In this document: piece after piece, positions 15,481 to 23,055 of the stretch
How positions within the stretch are numbered: the first letter of the stretch is position 1
How the letters are laid out: every line of letters begins with the position of its first letter
Assembly: GCF_027497215.1 (NCBI RefSeq)
Contig: NZ_CP114904.1
Span: 6,230,501 to 6,294,500 of the forward strand
DNA from: Micromonospora sp. WMMD812
GTDB taxonomy: Bacteria; Actinomycetota; Actinomycetes; Mycobacteriales; Micromonosporaceae
Direction of reading: 5' to 3'
Length of the DNA: 64,000 nt
The notes under the pieces: model-generated
Seen by the model: only the letters and a program-made list of their open reading frames with translations
Told to the model about the DNA's origin: nothing
Database searches by the model: none
Translations under genes and position numbers: made by a program

Positions 15481-16860
15481 ATGGAGAAGACTGTGTACAC
15501 CTACCCCCTGCACCCCGACTGCCCGGACCTGCGGCGGTTGGCCGACAACCCGGCCGAGGCACTGCTGCGGGCCGAGGCCGACGTCGTGGCCGCCGAGAAC
15601 GCCGCCGAGGCCGACCGCTACCGCCGGCTGGAGGAGCTGGAGGAGGCCCAGCAGGACGGGCGGGGCGTCACCCGGCGAACCTTCGTCGCCGGCGCGGCCG
15701 CCACCGCCACCGCGCTGGCCACCGCCCAGTTCGTCACCACCTCGGCGTCCTTCGCCGCCACCAAGACCGGCACCCTGATCCACGTCTTCCTCTACGGCGG
15801 TCTGGACGGGCTGAGCCTGGTCGCGCCGGCCAACGACCCGGTGCTCGCGAAGGCCCGGCCGGACCTGCTGCTCGGCGAGGACTCCCTGGCCCTGGGCCGC
15901 GGTTTCAAGCTGACCAGCGCGTTCAAGCCGCTGGAGCAGTGGCTCAAGGCCGGCCAGCTCGGCTTCATCCCGGCCGTCTCCGACGAGCGGCTGTCCCGCA
16001 GCCACTTCCAGGCCGCGGACGCCTGCAACCTGGGCGGCCTGCCCAACGAGACCGGGGGGCGCGGCTGGCTGGACAGCCTGGTCGACGCGCTGGGCAAGGG
16101 CACGGCGTTCCGCAGCGTCGGGATCGGCAGCACCCTGCCGCGGTCGCTCGTCGGCAACAACGGCGCGCTCTCCCTGAACAGCGTCGGGTCGCTGCGGCTC
16201 AACGGCGACGACCGCTACCGGGCCGCCACCGAGAAGGCGATCCGCGGGCTCTTCACCGGCATCAACCACCCCGTCGAGGAGGCCGTGCAGTCCGGGCTCG
16301 GCGCGCTGGCCACCGCGCAGAAGCTCGCCGCCAAGCCCTACCAGCCGGCCGAGGGCGTGAAGTACGAGGGCGTCGGCTACGCCTTCCAACAGCTCGCCCA
16401 ACTGATCAAGGGCGGGGCCAACGTGCGGGTCGCCACCGTCGGCATGGGCGGTTACGACACCCACGAGAACCAGGGCACCCGCTCCGGCGGCCAGCTCCAC
16501 CGGCGACTCGGCGAGCTGGCCGGCGCGCTGGCCGCGTTCTTCACCGACCTCGGGCCGCAGGCCGCCGACGTGACCGTCATGGTCTCCAGCGAGTTCGGCC
16601 GGCGCGTCGCCTCCAACAGCGGGGGCACCGACCACGGCCACGGCGGCGTGATCACCCTGCTCTCCGGGCGTAAGCTGGCCGGCTCGCTGCTCGGCACCTG
16701 GAATGGATTGAACGACCTGGACTCCGGCGACGTACCTGAGTACAACAACATGTTCAACGTCTACGGGGCCGTCGCGCAGGGCCGCTTCGGGCTCACCAAC
16801 GCGGAGGTGGACAAGATCTTCCCGCGGCAGAAGTACGCCCCGATGAAGCTGTACGCGTGA
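15481..16860 (+). CDS. DUF1501 family protein, Tat-exported
   Basis: A 459-residue member of DUF1501, an alkaline-phosphatase/sulfatase-fold relative of unknown activity. A twin-arginine signal is evident: TRRTFVAGAAATATALATA at about residues 60-78, ending near SASFAATKT; the 60 residues before it are an unusually long acidic n-region. The core has GTLIHVFLYGGLDGLSLVAP, SRSHFQAADAC, GMGGYDTHENQG (candidate metal-ligand D/H) and SSEFGRRVASNSGGTDHGHG (D-H-G-H-G). It lies 8 bp after its DUF1800 partner and overlaps the next gene by 4 bp. Tat export suggests folding or cofactor loading in the cytoplasm. Confidence 0.93.
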   Translation: MEKTVYTYPLHPDCPDLRRLADNPAEALLRAEADVVAAENAAEADRYRRLEELEEAQQDGRGVTRRTFVAGAAATATALATAQFVTTSASFAATKTGTLIHVFLYGGLDGLSLVAPANDPVLAKARPDLLLGEDSLALGRGFKLTSAFKPLEQWLKAGQLGFIPAVSDERLSRSHFQAADACNLGGLPNETGGRGWLDSLVDALGKGTAFRSVGIGSTLPRSLVGNNGALSLNSVGSLRLNGDDRYRAATEKAIRGLFTGINHPVEEAVQSGLGALATAQKLAAKPYQPAEGVKYEGVGYAFQQLAQLIKGGANVRVATVGMGGYDTHENQGTRSGGQLHRRLGELAGALAAFFTDLGPQAADVTVMVSSEFGRRVASNSGGTDHGHGGVITLLSGRKLAGSLLGTWNGLNDLDSGDVPEYNNMFNVYGAVAQGRFGLTNAEVDKIFPRQKYAPMKLYA

Positions 16861-18275
16861 CGCACCAGGACACGTACGCGGCCGGCCGCCACACCGGGAC
16901 CTACCCCCGGTACGGCGGCCGGCCGTTCCCTCCACCGCCACCGCCGGCGGCGCCGCGGCGCGGCCCCGGCGGTCGCCGGACGCTGTCCGCCCTGTTCTGG
17001 GTGGGACTGGTGGCCGGCGTGCTGCCCTGGTGGCTGGACACCCCGGCCGGTTCGCTGGCCACCACCGCCGACCTCCTGACCGCGGCGGGTCGGATCACCG
17101 GGCTGGTGGCCGGCTACCTGCTGCTGGTGCAGGTGCTGATGATGAGCCGGCTCGGCGTGCTCGAGCGGTGGATCGGCGGCGAGCGGATCTCCCGTGTGCA
17201 CCGGGACCTCGGCGCCACGCTGCTCGTCGCGGTGCTCGCCCACATGGCGCTGATCGTGGTCGCCTACGCCGACGTGGAGGGCAACTCCGTCGTCGGCGAG
17301 GTCGGCGTGCTGCTGCGCGACTACGAGGACATGGTCAGCGCGTTCGCGGCCGCCGGCATCCTGGTGCTGGTCGGGTTCACCGGGATCCGGGCGATCCGCA
17401 CCGTGCTGCCGTACGAGCTCTGGTACCACCTGCACCTGACGAGCTACGGTGCGCTGTTGCTCGGCTTCGCCCACCAGTTCAGCAACGGCGCACAGCTCTT
17501 CGAGCCCGGCCCGGTCCGCACCGGCTGGATCGCGGCGTACCTGCTGGTGCTCGCCGCGCTCGTCTGGGGGCGGCTCGTCGCGCCGCTGCGGTTCAACCTG
17601 CGGCACCGGCTGCGGGTGGCCGACGTGGTCGCGGAGACGCCGGACACCATCTCGATCTACCTGACCGGCCGCCGGTTGAACCAGGCGGACCTGCTCGGCG
17701 GGCAGTACTTCCGCTGGCGGTTCCTCACCCGCGGCTGCTGGTGGCAGTCGCACCCGTTCTCGCTGTCCGCCGCCGGCAACGGCCGGTGGCTGCGCCTGAC
17801 CGTCAAGGTGGTCGGATCGCACACCGCCGACCTGCGCGGCCTCGACCCCGGCACGCTGGTCTGGGCGGAGGGCCCGTCGGGCACGTTCACCGCCGCGCAC
17901 CGCACCCGCGAGCGGGCGCTGCTGATCGCCGGAGGGAGCGGCATCGCCCCGCTGCGGGCGATGCTCGAGGAGTTGCCGCCGGGCGCGGCGTTGATCTACC
18001 GCGCCCGTACACCGGCCGACGTGCTGCTCCACCAGGAGCTGGACTGGCTGGCCCAGGCCCGGCACACCTCGATCTGGTACGTCATCGGCCGCCGCGACGA
18101 CCCCGGGCCGCGCCAGGTCATGAGCCCGGACGGGCTCCGCCAACTGGTCCCCGACCTGAACCGCCGGGACGTCTACCTGTGCGGCCCGCCCGGTCTGGTC
18201 GAGGAGTCGGTGCGGGCGCTGCGCGAGGCCGGCGTGTCCCGCCGCCAGATCCACCTGGCCACGTTCGAGCTGTAG
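16857..18275 (+). CDS. Ferric-reductase-like transmembrane protein with FAD/NAD(P) reductase domain
   Basis: A 472-residue membrane oxidoreductase. After a Pro-rich cytoplasmic start come six membrane helices (about residues 43-240) with paired haem-ligand-type histidines, RVHRDLGATLLVAVLAHMAL in one helix pair and YHLHLTSYGALLLGFAHQF in the next. The C-terminal half is an FNR-type domain: GGQYFRWRFL and HPFSLSAAG (FAD site, RxYS-like position), SGTFTAAH, then ALLIAGGSGIAPLRAML (NAD(P) glycine loop) and VYLCGPPGLVEESV near the end. It would carry cytosolic electrons from NAD(P)H across the membrane. The GTG start overlaps the DUF1501 stop; next comes an FMN-binding protein, the presumed electron acceptor. 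Confidence 0.93.
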   Translation: MTHQDTYAAGRHTGTYPRYGGRPFPPPPPPAAPRRGPGGRRTLSALFWVGLVAGVLPWWLDTPAGSLATTADLLTAAGRITGLVAGYLLLVQVLMMSRLGVLERWIGGERISRVHRDLGATLLVAVLAHMALIVVAYADVEGNSVVGEVGVLLRDYEDMVSAFAAAGILVLVGFTGIRAIRTVLPYELWYHLHLTSYGALLLGFAHQFSNGAQLFEPGPVRTGWIAAYLLVLAALVWGRLVAPLRFNLRHRLRVADVVAETPDTISIYLTGRRLNQADLLGGQYFRWRFLTRGCWWQSHPFSLSAAGNGRWLRLTVKVVGSHTADLRGLDPGTLVWAEGPSGTFTAAHRTRERALLIAGGSGIAPLRAMLEELPPGAALIYRARTPADVLLHQELDWLAQARHTSIWYVIGRRDDPGPRQVMSPDGLRQLVPDLNRRDVYLCGPPGLVEESVRALREAGVSRRQIHLATFEL

Positions 18276-18297
18276 CCGTCGGAGAGTAGAGGCACCC

Positions 18298-18894
18298 ATG
18301 CGTCGCGCGTTCCTCGCGATCACCGGCCTGGCCGCCAGCACCACCGCCCTGGTCGTGCTGAAGGGTTCGCCGGACGCCAGCCAGACCGCCCGGGACGTCC
18401 CGGTGGGTCAGGCGTCCGGCCTGCCCGCGGAGCCGGTGGCGGAGCCGTCCGGGGCCGCCCCGGCGCCGGCCACCTCGGCCGCCCCGGCGTCAGCCCGCCC
18501 GGGCACGAGCGCGACGCCGGGCCGGACGCCGGGCACGCGCGGCGGCGGCGCCAGCACGAAACCGACCACCGCCGCGCCGAGGCGCACCACGGCGGCGCCG
18601 CGGACCACGAGCACCACCCGCACGGTGAGCGGTCCGGTGGTGTCGAACGAGTACGGCAACGTCCAGGTGCAGATCACCGTCTCCGGCACCCGGATCACGA
18701 AGGCTGTCGCCCTGGAGCTGCCCGACGGCGGCCAGTCCACCCAACGCAGCGACCGGGTCGACGCCGCCTACAGCGGCACCTCGGGGCAGGTCGTGCAGCG
18801 CCAGGGCGCCGACCTCGACACGGTCTCCGGGGCCACCGCCACCAGCTCCGCCTACCAGCAGTCGTTGCAGGCCGCTATCGACCAGGCCCGCTGA
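18298..18894 (+). CDS. Membrane-anchored FMN-binding domain protein
   Basis: A 198-residue exported protein. MRRAFLAITGLAASTTALVV is a signal anchor; residues 30-110 are a Pro/Ala/Thr linker; residues 112-198 are an FMN_bind domain with NEYGNVQVQITVSG and the flavinylation site DTVSGATATSSAYQQS (about 177-192). In this family ApbE attaches FMN covalently to the second Thr of the SGATxT motif. Its immediate neighbours are the ferric-reductase-like protein upstream and ApbE 1 bp downstream, so an electron path from NAD(P)H to an extracytoplasmic flavin is well supported. Start ATG at 18298 follows GGAGAGTAGAGG. Confidence 0.93.
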   Translation: MRRAFLAITGLAASTTALVVLKGSPDASQTARDVPVGQASGLPAEPVAEPSGAAPAPATSAAPASARPGTSATPGRTPGTRGGGASTKPTTAAPRRTTAAPRTTSTTRTVSGPVVSNEYGNVQVQITVSGTRITKAVALELPDGGQSTQRSDRVDAAYSGTSGQVVQRQGADLDTVSGATATSSAYQQSLQAAIDQAR

Positions 18895-18895
18895 C

Positions 18896-19666
18896 ATGAC
18901 CGCGCCGCTGACCCGGCCCGGCCTGCACCGGGTCGAGCAGATCATGGGTACGGCGATCAGTCTGGATCTCGCCGACGACCTGCCCGCCCCGACCCTGCAC
19001 GAGCTGGCCGACCAGGTCTTCGACTGGATGCGCGAGGTGGACGCGCGGTTCAGCACGTACCGGGCGTGCAGCGAGGTGCGCCGCTTCGACCGGGGCGAAC
19101 TGCTGCTCTCCGAGGCCTCCGCGGACCTGCGGGCGGTGCTGGCGACCTGCGCCGACCTGTGGGCGGCCACCGACGGGTTCTTCGACGCGTACGCCACCGG
19201 CGGGCTCGACCCGTCCGGCTACGTGAAGGGCTGGGCCGCCCAGGTCGCGTCCGACCGGCTGCTCGCGGCAGGGGCGGCCAACCACTGCGTCAACGCGGGG
19301 GGCGACGTCCGGGTCCGGGGCCACGCGGCGACGGGCCGGCCGTGGCGGGTCGGCGTGCGGCATCCCTGGGACGCCACGGCGACCTGCCTGGTGCTCACCG
19401 GCACCGACCTGGCGGTGGCCACCTCCGGGGTCTACGAGCGCGGCCACCACGTGCTGGACCCGCGGCGGGGCGCCCCGGCCAGCGGCCTGCGGGCGGTCAC
19501 CGTGGTCGGACCGGATCTCGGGGTGGCCGACGCGTACGCCACCGCGGCGGTGGCGATGGGCGTGGCCGGTATCGGGTGGCTGGACCGGCTTCCCGGCCAC
19601 ACCCACGCGATCGTGACCGACGACGCCCGCCTCCTGCACTCGACAGCCCTCCCGCTGGCCGCCTGA
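18896..19666 (+). CDS. apbE: FAD:protein FMN transferase (ApbE family)
   Basis: A 256-residue flavin transferase that moves FMN from FAD onto Thr/Ser of FMN_bind proteins, using Mg2+. Diagnostic parts: MGTAISLDLA (about residues 17-26), DARFSTYRACSEVRRF (about 47-62, the FSxY/x-S-x-(I/V)xxxN-like region), LDPSGYVKGWAAQVASDRLL (D-x-x-G-x-x-K-G motif, about 104-123), NAGGDVRVRG (about 133-142) and ATSGVYERG near 180. It begins one base after the FMN_bind gene stop, so its substrate is almost certainly that protein. It lacks an obvious signal peptide, which leaves open whether modification happens before export. Confidence 0.95.
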   Translation: MTAPLTRPGLHRVEQIMGTAISLDLADDLPAPTLHELADQVFDWMREVDARFSTYRACSEVRRFDRGELLLSEASADLRAVLATCADLWAATDGFFDAYATGGLDPSGYVKGWAAQVASDRLLAAGAANHCVNAGGDVRVRGHAATGRPWRVGVRHPWDATATCLVLTGTDLAVATSGVYERGHHVLDPRRGAPASGLRAVTVVGPDLGVADAYATAAVAMGVAGIGWLDRLPGHTHAIVTDDARLLHSTALPLAA

Positions 19667-19693
19667 CCCGGCGCTCGCACCCCGCCCGCCTCG

Positions 19694-19775
19694 CTCCCGC
19701 GATCTTGCACTTTCGGCCCCCGGTTCACCCGGTATGCCCGCCTGTGCCGGGGCGCGAACTGCAAGATCGCGGGAG
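19694..19775. repeat. 16-bp perfect inverted repeat with 50-bp loop
   Basis: CTCCCGCGATCTTGCA (19694-19709) and its exact complement (19760-19775) flank a 50-bp loop, 28 bp after the ApbE stop. The rest of the 384-bp gap to the next gene is G-rich with GGGTGCCGG-type short repeats and no gene. The arms are long and A/T-containing compared with local composition, which suggests a dispersed palindromic element; it could also end the flavin operon transcript. Confidence 0.75.
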
Positions 19776-20050
19776 ACGGGTGGGGCGGTGTCAGCGGGTG
19801 GGGCGGTGGGTGCCGGCCGGGCGGGTGCCGGTCGGTCTCGGGCGGCCGGGGCGGGAGCCCGCGGGACGGGTGCCGGCCCAGCGGTGCCGTGGGCGGCTGC
19901 GGTACGGCGGCTCCGTGCCGCCGGTCTGCGGTGCGGTGTCGTCGGTGGACATCATTTCCCCGCTCCCCGGGGCGCGTTCGCCCCGTCGCCGTGCTCAACG
20001 AGGAGGGGCGCCCCGGCGACGCTGCCGCCGCGCGTCCGGTCCGCAGCGGG

Positions 20051-20722
20051 TCACATGCCCCGGCGGGGGAGCGGGAGGTGCCCGGGGAGCAGGTCGGAGG
20101 TGAGCGTGACCCCGGTCGCCCGCAGGGCGTCGATCAGGGTGTTCTGCACCAGGTAGGAGTCGGGCAGTTGCCAGCGGGCCTGCTCGGGCGCGACGGCCCA
20201 GCGGACCGCGCCCTCGGGCAACCGGGTGGGTGGCGCCGGGATCCACGAGCCGGGTCCGTGCCGTACCACGTGGAAGCAGTGCTCCAACTCCGGCCGCAGC
20301 GGGTCGCCGGGGCGGACCAGGAACATCCACCGCCCGGTCGGGGTCACCAGCACCGGTCCCCGTACGCCGGCGCCGGCCGGGTGGACCTGCACCGCGTCCA
20401 GCACCCGCCGGCCGAGGTGGGCGGGCACCTCCAGCACGTCGAACGCCCGCCCGGTGGGCAGCAGCACCCCGTGTGGCCTGGTACGCCACCAGGTTGCGAC
20501 CCGGGCGGGGTCGACGCTGGCCGCGTGCTCCCAGTTCTCCAGGGCCGGGTGGCAGCCGACCGTCGGGCAGCCGGCGCGCCCGCAGACGAAGCGACTGCGG
20601 GCCAGGCAGGCGCCCGGCGTCACCGCCCAGCCGTGCGCCGCGTAGCGCACCGCGATCCGGCGCAGCCGGACCCGTTCCAGTGGCGACAGTTGCGCGACCC
20701 GCGGGCCGACATTCCCCCACAT
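20051..20722 (-). CDS. Bifunctional DNA primase/polymerase domain protein
   Basis: A 223-residue protein resembling the prim-pol (archaeo-eukaryotic primase) domain found on actinobacterial plasmids and phages. Visible are RIAVRYAAHGWAVTPGACLA (the family's N-terminal helix-strand), a cysteine cluster CGRAGCPTVGCHPALENWEH (residues about 47-66) and the nucleotide-side block VLLPTGRAFDVLEVPAHLG, followed by GRWMFLVRPGD. The two catalytic acids of active primases (D-x-D or D-x-E) appear as FDVLEV, so activity is uncertain. GGGGAGA precedes the ATG at 20722. It is divergent from the XRE/flavoprotein pair; such small prim-pol proteins in chromosomes are usually not replication proteins and may be regulatory. 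Confidence 0.75.
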   Translation of the reverse strand: MWGNVGPRVAQLSPLERVRLRRIAVRYAAHGWAVTPGACLARSRFVCGRAGCPTVGCHPALENWEHAASVDPARVATWWRTRPHGVLLPTGRAFDVLEVPAHLGRRVLDAVQVHPAGAGVRGPVLVTPTGRWMFLVRPGDPLRPELEHCFHVVRHGPGSWIPAPPTRLPEGAVRWAVAPEQARWQLPDSYLVQNTLIDALRATGVTLTSDLLPGHLPLPRRGM

Positions 20723-20970
20723 GGTGCCATCTCCCCTCGTCGGGCCCGCTGTGCGTCGCGTCTTACGTTGAGCGCCGTCACTGCCGTAACCCGCGATCGT
20801 TGAGTTGACGAACGGCTGATGCAACTTGCACGAAAACTATGAGGACTGGCTGTACGGCTGACGCACAAGCTGTGCGACCAGCGAAAACCTGAGACGTACC
20901 GCGCGCCCCACGATCGCGAGGAAGTCATCCGGTTCTCGGCTGGATCTCGGACAGGGGGAGGGATGGGGAG
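20723..20970. promoter_or_regulatory. Divergent promoter region with direct repeat
   Basis: A 248-bp gap that is the most A/T-rich stretch nearby. ACGGCTGATGCA (20812-20823) and ACGGCTGACGCA (20854-20865) form a direct repeat with 42-bp spacing (four helical turns), flanked by TTGACG (20805-20810) and TTGCAC (20826-20831). This is a plausible binding region for the downstream XRE regulator. GGGGGAGGG lies upstream of its ATG. Function is inferred from position. Confidence 0.5.
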
Positions 20971-22200
20971 ATGGACGAGCTGCCCATAGGCCGACGGGTG
21001 GCCTACTGGCGGGGCCGCCGCAAGATGTCGCAGCAGGTCTTCGCGGACCGGCTGGGCAAGTCCAAGAGCTGGGTCGACAAGGTCGAGCGCGGCGTGCGCC
21101 GGCTGGACAAGTTCTCGGTCCTCTACGAGATCGCGGACATCCTCCAGGTCGACGTGCAGCTGCTGCTCGGCAAGGACCCCGAGCGGCGGACCGACGCGCT
21201 GAACTGCATCGACCAGGTCGAGGTCGAGGAGATCCGCGCGGCCCTGGAGCGGTACGACTCGATGAGCGCGTACTTCGACGCCGCGCCGTACCCGCCGCCG
21301 CTGGCCGACATGCGCAAGGCCGTCAACCACGCGTGGCTCACCTACCAGTACGGCCGGTACGGGATGCTCACCCGGGCCCTGCCGAAGCTGCTGCGCGACG
21401 CCCAGGCGGCCGACGCCGGCTACGGGGGCGACGACGCCCGCGAGGCCGCCCACCTGCTCGGGCAGGTCTACCAGATCGCCTCCTCGGTGCTGCGCAAACT
21501 TGGCGAGTGCGACCTGGCGTGGCTGGCCGCCGACCGGTCGATGGCGGTCGCCCAGCGGGCCGACGACCCGCTGCTGGCCGGCGTCGCCACGACCCGGGTC
21601 TGCAACGCGCTGGTCGCCATGGGCCGGGCCCGTCCGGCGCTGGAGCTGAACGTCACCATCGCGAACCGGCTCGCGCCGGGCGGCGCCAACGACGCCTCCC
21701 CGGCACGGCTCTCCGTCTACGGCATGCTGCTGCTGCAGGGCGCGATGGCCGCCGCCCGGATCGGCGACTCGGCCACCGTCGACGACCTGATCAGCGGCGC
21801 GCAGGAGGCGGCCGTCCTGCTGGGCGGCGACCAGAACCACTACTGGACCTCGTTCGGGCCCACCAACCTCGAGCTGCATCGCGCCGCGGCGGCCGTCGAA
21901 CTCGGCGACGGCGGACGGGCCGTGGAGGTGCACCAGCTGAAGATCCAGGAGCCGGCGTTCAACGCGCTGCTGCCCGAGCGGCGCGCGCACCACCTGCTCG
22001 ACATCGCGCGCGGCTACGCCCAGATGGGCGACGTGGCCAACGCCGGCGAGATGCTGCTGCGTGGCGACCGCCTCGCGCCGTCCGAGATCCGGTGCCGGCC
22101 CATCTCCCACGAGGTGATGTCCGACGTCCTCCGTCGCACACGTGGTGCGCCGCCTTCTCCGATTGCGGAGTTGGCTGAGCACATGGGAGTAGGGGTATGA
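20971..22200 (+). CDS. XRE-family regulator with TPR-like C-terminal domain
   Basis: A 409-residue regulator. Residues 6-62 are a Cro/cI-type helix-turn-helix (GRRVAYWRGRRKMSQQVFAD, then SKSWVDKVERGVRRLDKF). Residues 90-390 are all-helical with repeated A-x-x-x-L-G-x-x-Y patterns (AHLLGQVYQIASSVLRKLGE, LDIARGYAQMGDVANAGEML), as in TPR sensor domains that bind small peptides or metabolites. It is followed 13 bp later by a flavoprotein gene and is divergent from the prim-pol gene. This XRE-flavoprotein pairing recurs in actinobacteria by my recollection; the signal it senses is not known to me. Confidence 0.88.
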   Translation: MDELPIGRRVAYWRGRRKMSQQVFADRLGKSKSWVDKVERGVRRLDKFSVLYEIADILQVDVQLLLGKDPERRTDALNCIDQVEVEEIRAALERYDSMSAYFDAAPYPPPLADMRKAVNHAWLTYQYGRYGMLTRALPKLLRDAQAADAGYGGDDAREAAHLLGQVYQIASSVLRKLGECDLAWLAADRSMAVAQRADDPLLAGVATTRVCNALVAMGRARPALELNVTIANRLAPGGANDASPARLSVYGMLLLQGAMAAARIGDSATVDDLISGAQEAAVLLGGDQNHYWTSFGPTNLELHRAAAAVELGDGGRAVEVHQLKIQEPAFNALLPERRAHHLLDIARGYAQMGDVANAGEMLLRGDRLAPSEIRCRPISHEVMSDVLRRTRGAPPSPIAELAEHMGVGV

Positions 22201-22213
22201 GCGCGGAGCCGGT

Positions 22214-22789
22214 GTGATGTCCGGCCCGCAGTCCAGCAACGGGCGCCGCGAGGTGCTCTACGTCATCGCCTGCGGCTCGCCGCTGGCCCGGTACGTCGGC
22301 CGGCTGGTCGACCTGGCCCAGCAGGACGGCTGGGACGTTTGCGTGATCACCACGCCGGACGGCGCGAAGTTCGTCGACCAGGCGGCCCTGCTCCGGCAGA
22401 CCGGCCACCCGGTGCGAATGCACTACAAGCAGCCGGGCGATCCGGACCTGCTGCCGCCGGCCGACGCCATGATCGTCTGCCCGGCCACCGTCAACACGGT
22501 CAACAAGTGGGCGGCCGGGATCACCGACACACTCGCCCTGGGGCTGTTGGTGGAGGCACAGGGCTTGGGCGTGCCGATCGTGGCGGTGCCGTTCACCAAC
22601 GCCGCGATGGCCGCCCACCCGGCGTTCCAGGCCGGCCTGGCCCGCCTGGACGAATGGGGCGTGACGGTGCTCTTCGGCGACCACGTCTTTCCGCTGCACC
22701 CACCGGGCACCGGCGAGCGCCACCTGCACGCCTTCCCCTGGGGAGTCGGGCTCACCGCGCTGCGCGCCCGCCTCTGCCCCGTGGTCTGA
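22214..22789 (+). CDS. Flavoprotein (PF02441-type, phosphopantothenoylcysteine decarboxylase fold)
   Basis: A 191-residue HFCD-family-like flavoprotein. It has the fold-defining EVLYVIACGSPLARYVGRLV at the N-terminus, VITTPDGAKFV, the FMN-site segment DAMIVCPATVNTVNKWAAGI (about residues 84-103, with the P-A-T-x-N-T-x-x-K-x-A pattern of the family) and VPFTNAAMAAHPAF. Unlike CoaBC it is a single domain and stands beside a regulator, not with pantothenate genes. GTG at 22214 or the adjacent ATG at 22217 starts it; no strong ribosome-binding site is visible, so it is probably coupled to the XRE gene 13 bp upstream. Confidence 0.88.
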   Translation: MMSGPQSSNGRREVLYVIACGSPLARYVGRLVDLAQQDGWDVCVITTPDGAKFVDQAALLRQTGHPVRMHYKQPGDPDLLPPADAMIVCPATVNTVNKWAAGITDTLALGLLVEAQGLGVPIVAVPFTNAAMAAHPAFQAGLARLDEWGVTVLFGDHVFPLHPPGTGERHLHAFPWGVGLTALRARLCPVV

Positions 22790-22841
22790 CCCGAACACCG
22801 CCCGGTCGCGGCCCGCCGCCGCTGGTCCGCGTGGGGCCGGC

Positions 22842-22966
22842 GCCGTTCGGTCCCGGTCCGGCGCCTCCGGCGCGAGCGGGCGGGCGCCGTTCGGTTCCGG
22901 TCCGACGCCGCCGGCGCGAGCGGGCGGGCGCCGCCCGGCCCCGGCCCGACGCCGCCGGCGCGACTG
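22842..22966. repeat. 44-bp tandem repeat (about 2.8 copies)
   Basis: Units begin with GCCGTTCGG or GCCGCCCGG at 22842, 22886 and 22930 and share GACGCCGCCGGCGCGAGCGG with few mismatches. The period of 44 is not a multiple of three, so it is not a coding repeat. It fills half of the 266-bp gap between the flavoprotein and NIF3 genes; the remainder shows only the -10-like TAAGCT before the NIF3 start. Confidence 0.85.
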
Positions 22967-23055
22967 GCACCGGCGCGAGTGGTACCGGTGCCGTTCCCAC
23001 CGGGTCCGGCGGGGGACGCCGCCCGGCACAGCCCGCGCCGGTAAGCTGGCCCGCC

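Noticed and set aside
15226..16941. Long antisense frame over DUF1501
   Set aside because: No domain, composition typical of a shadow frame; the plus strand has a complete family match with Tat signal.
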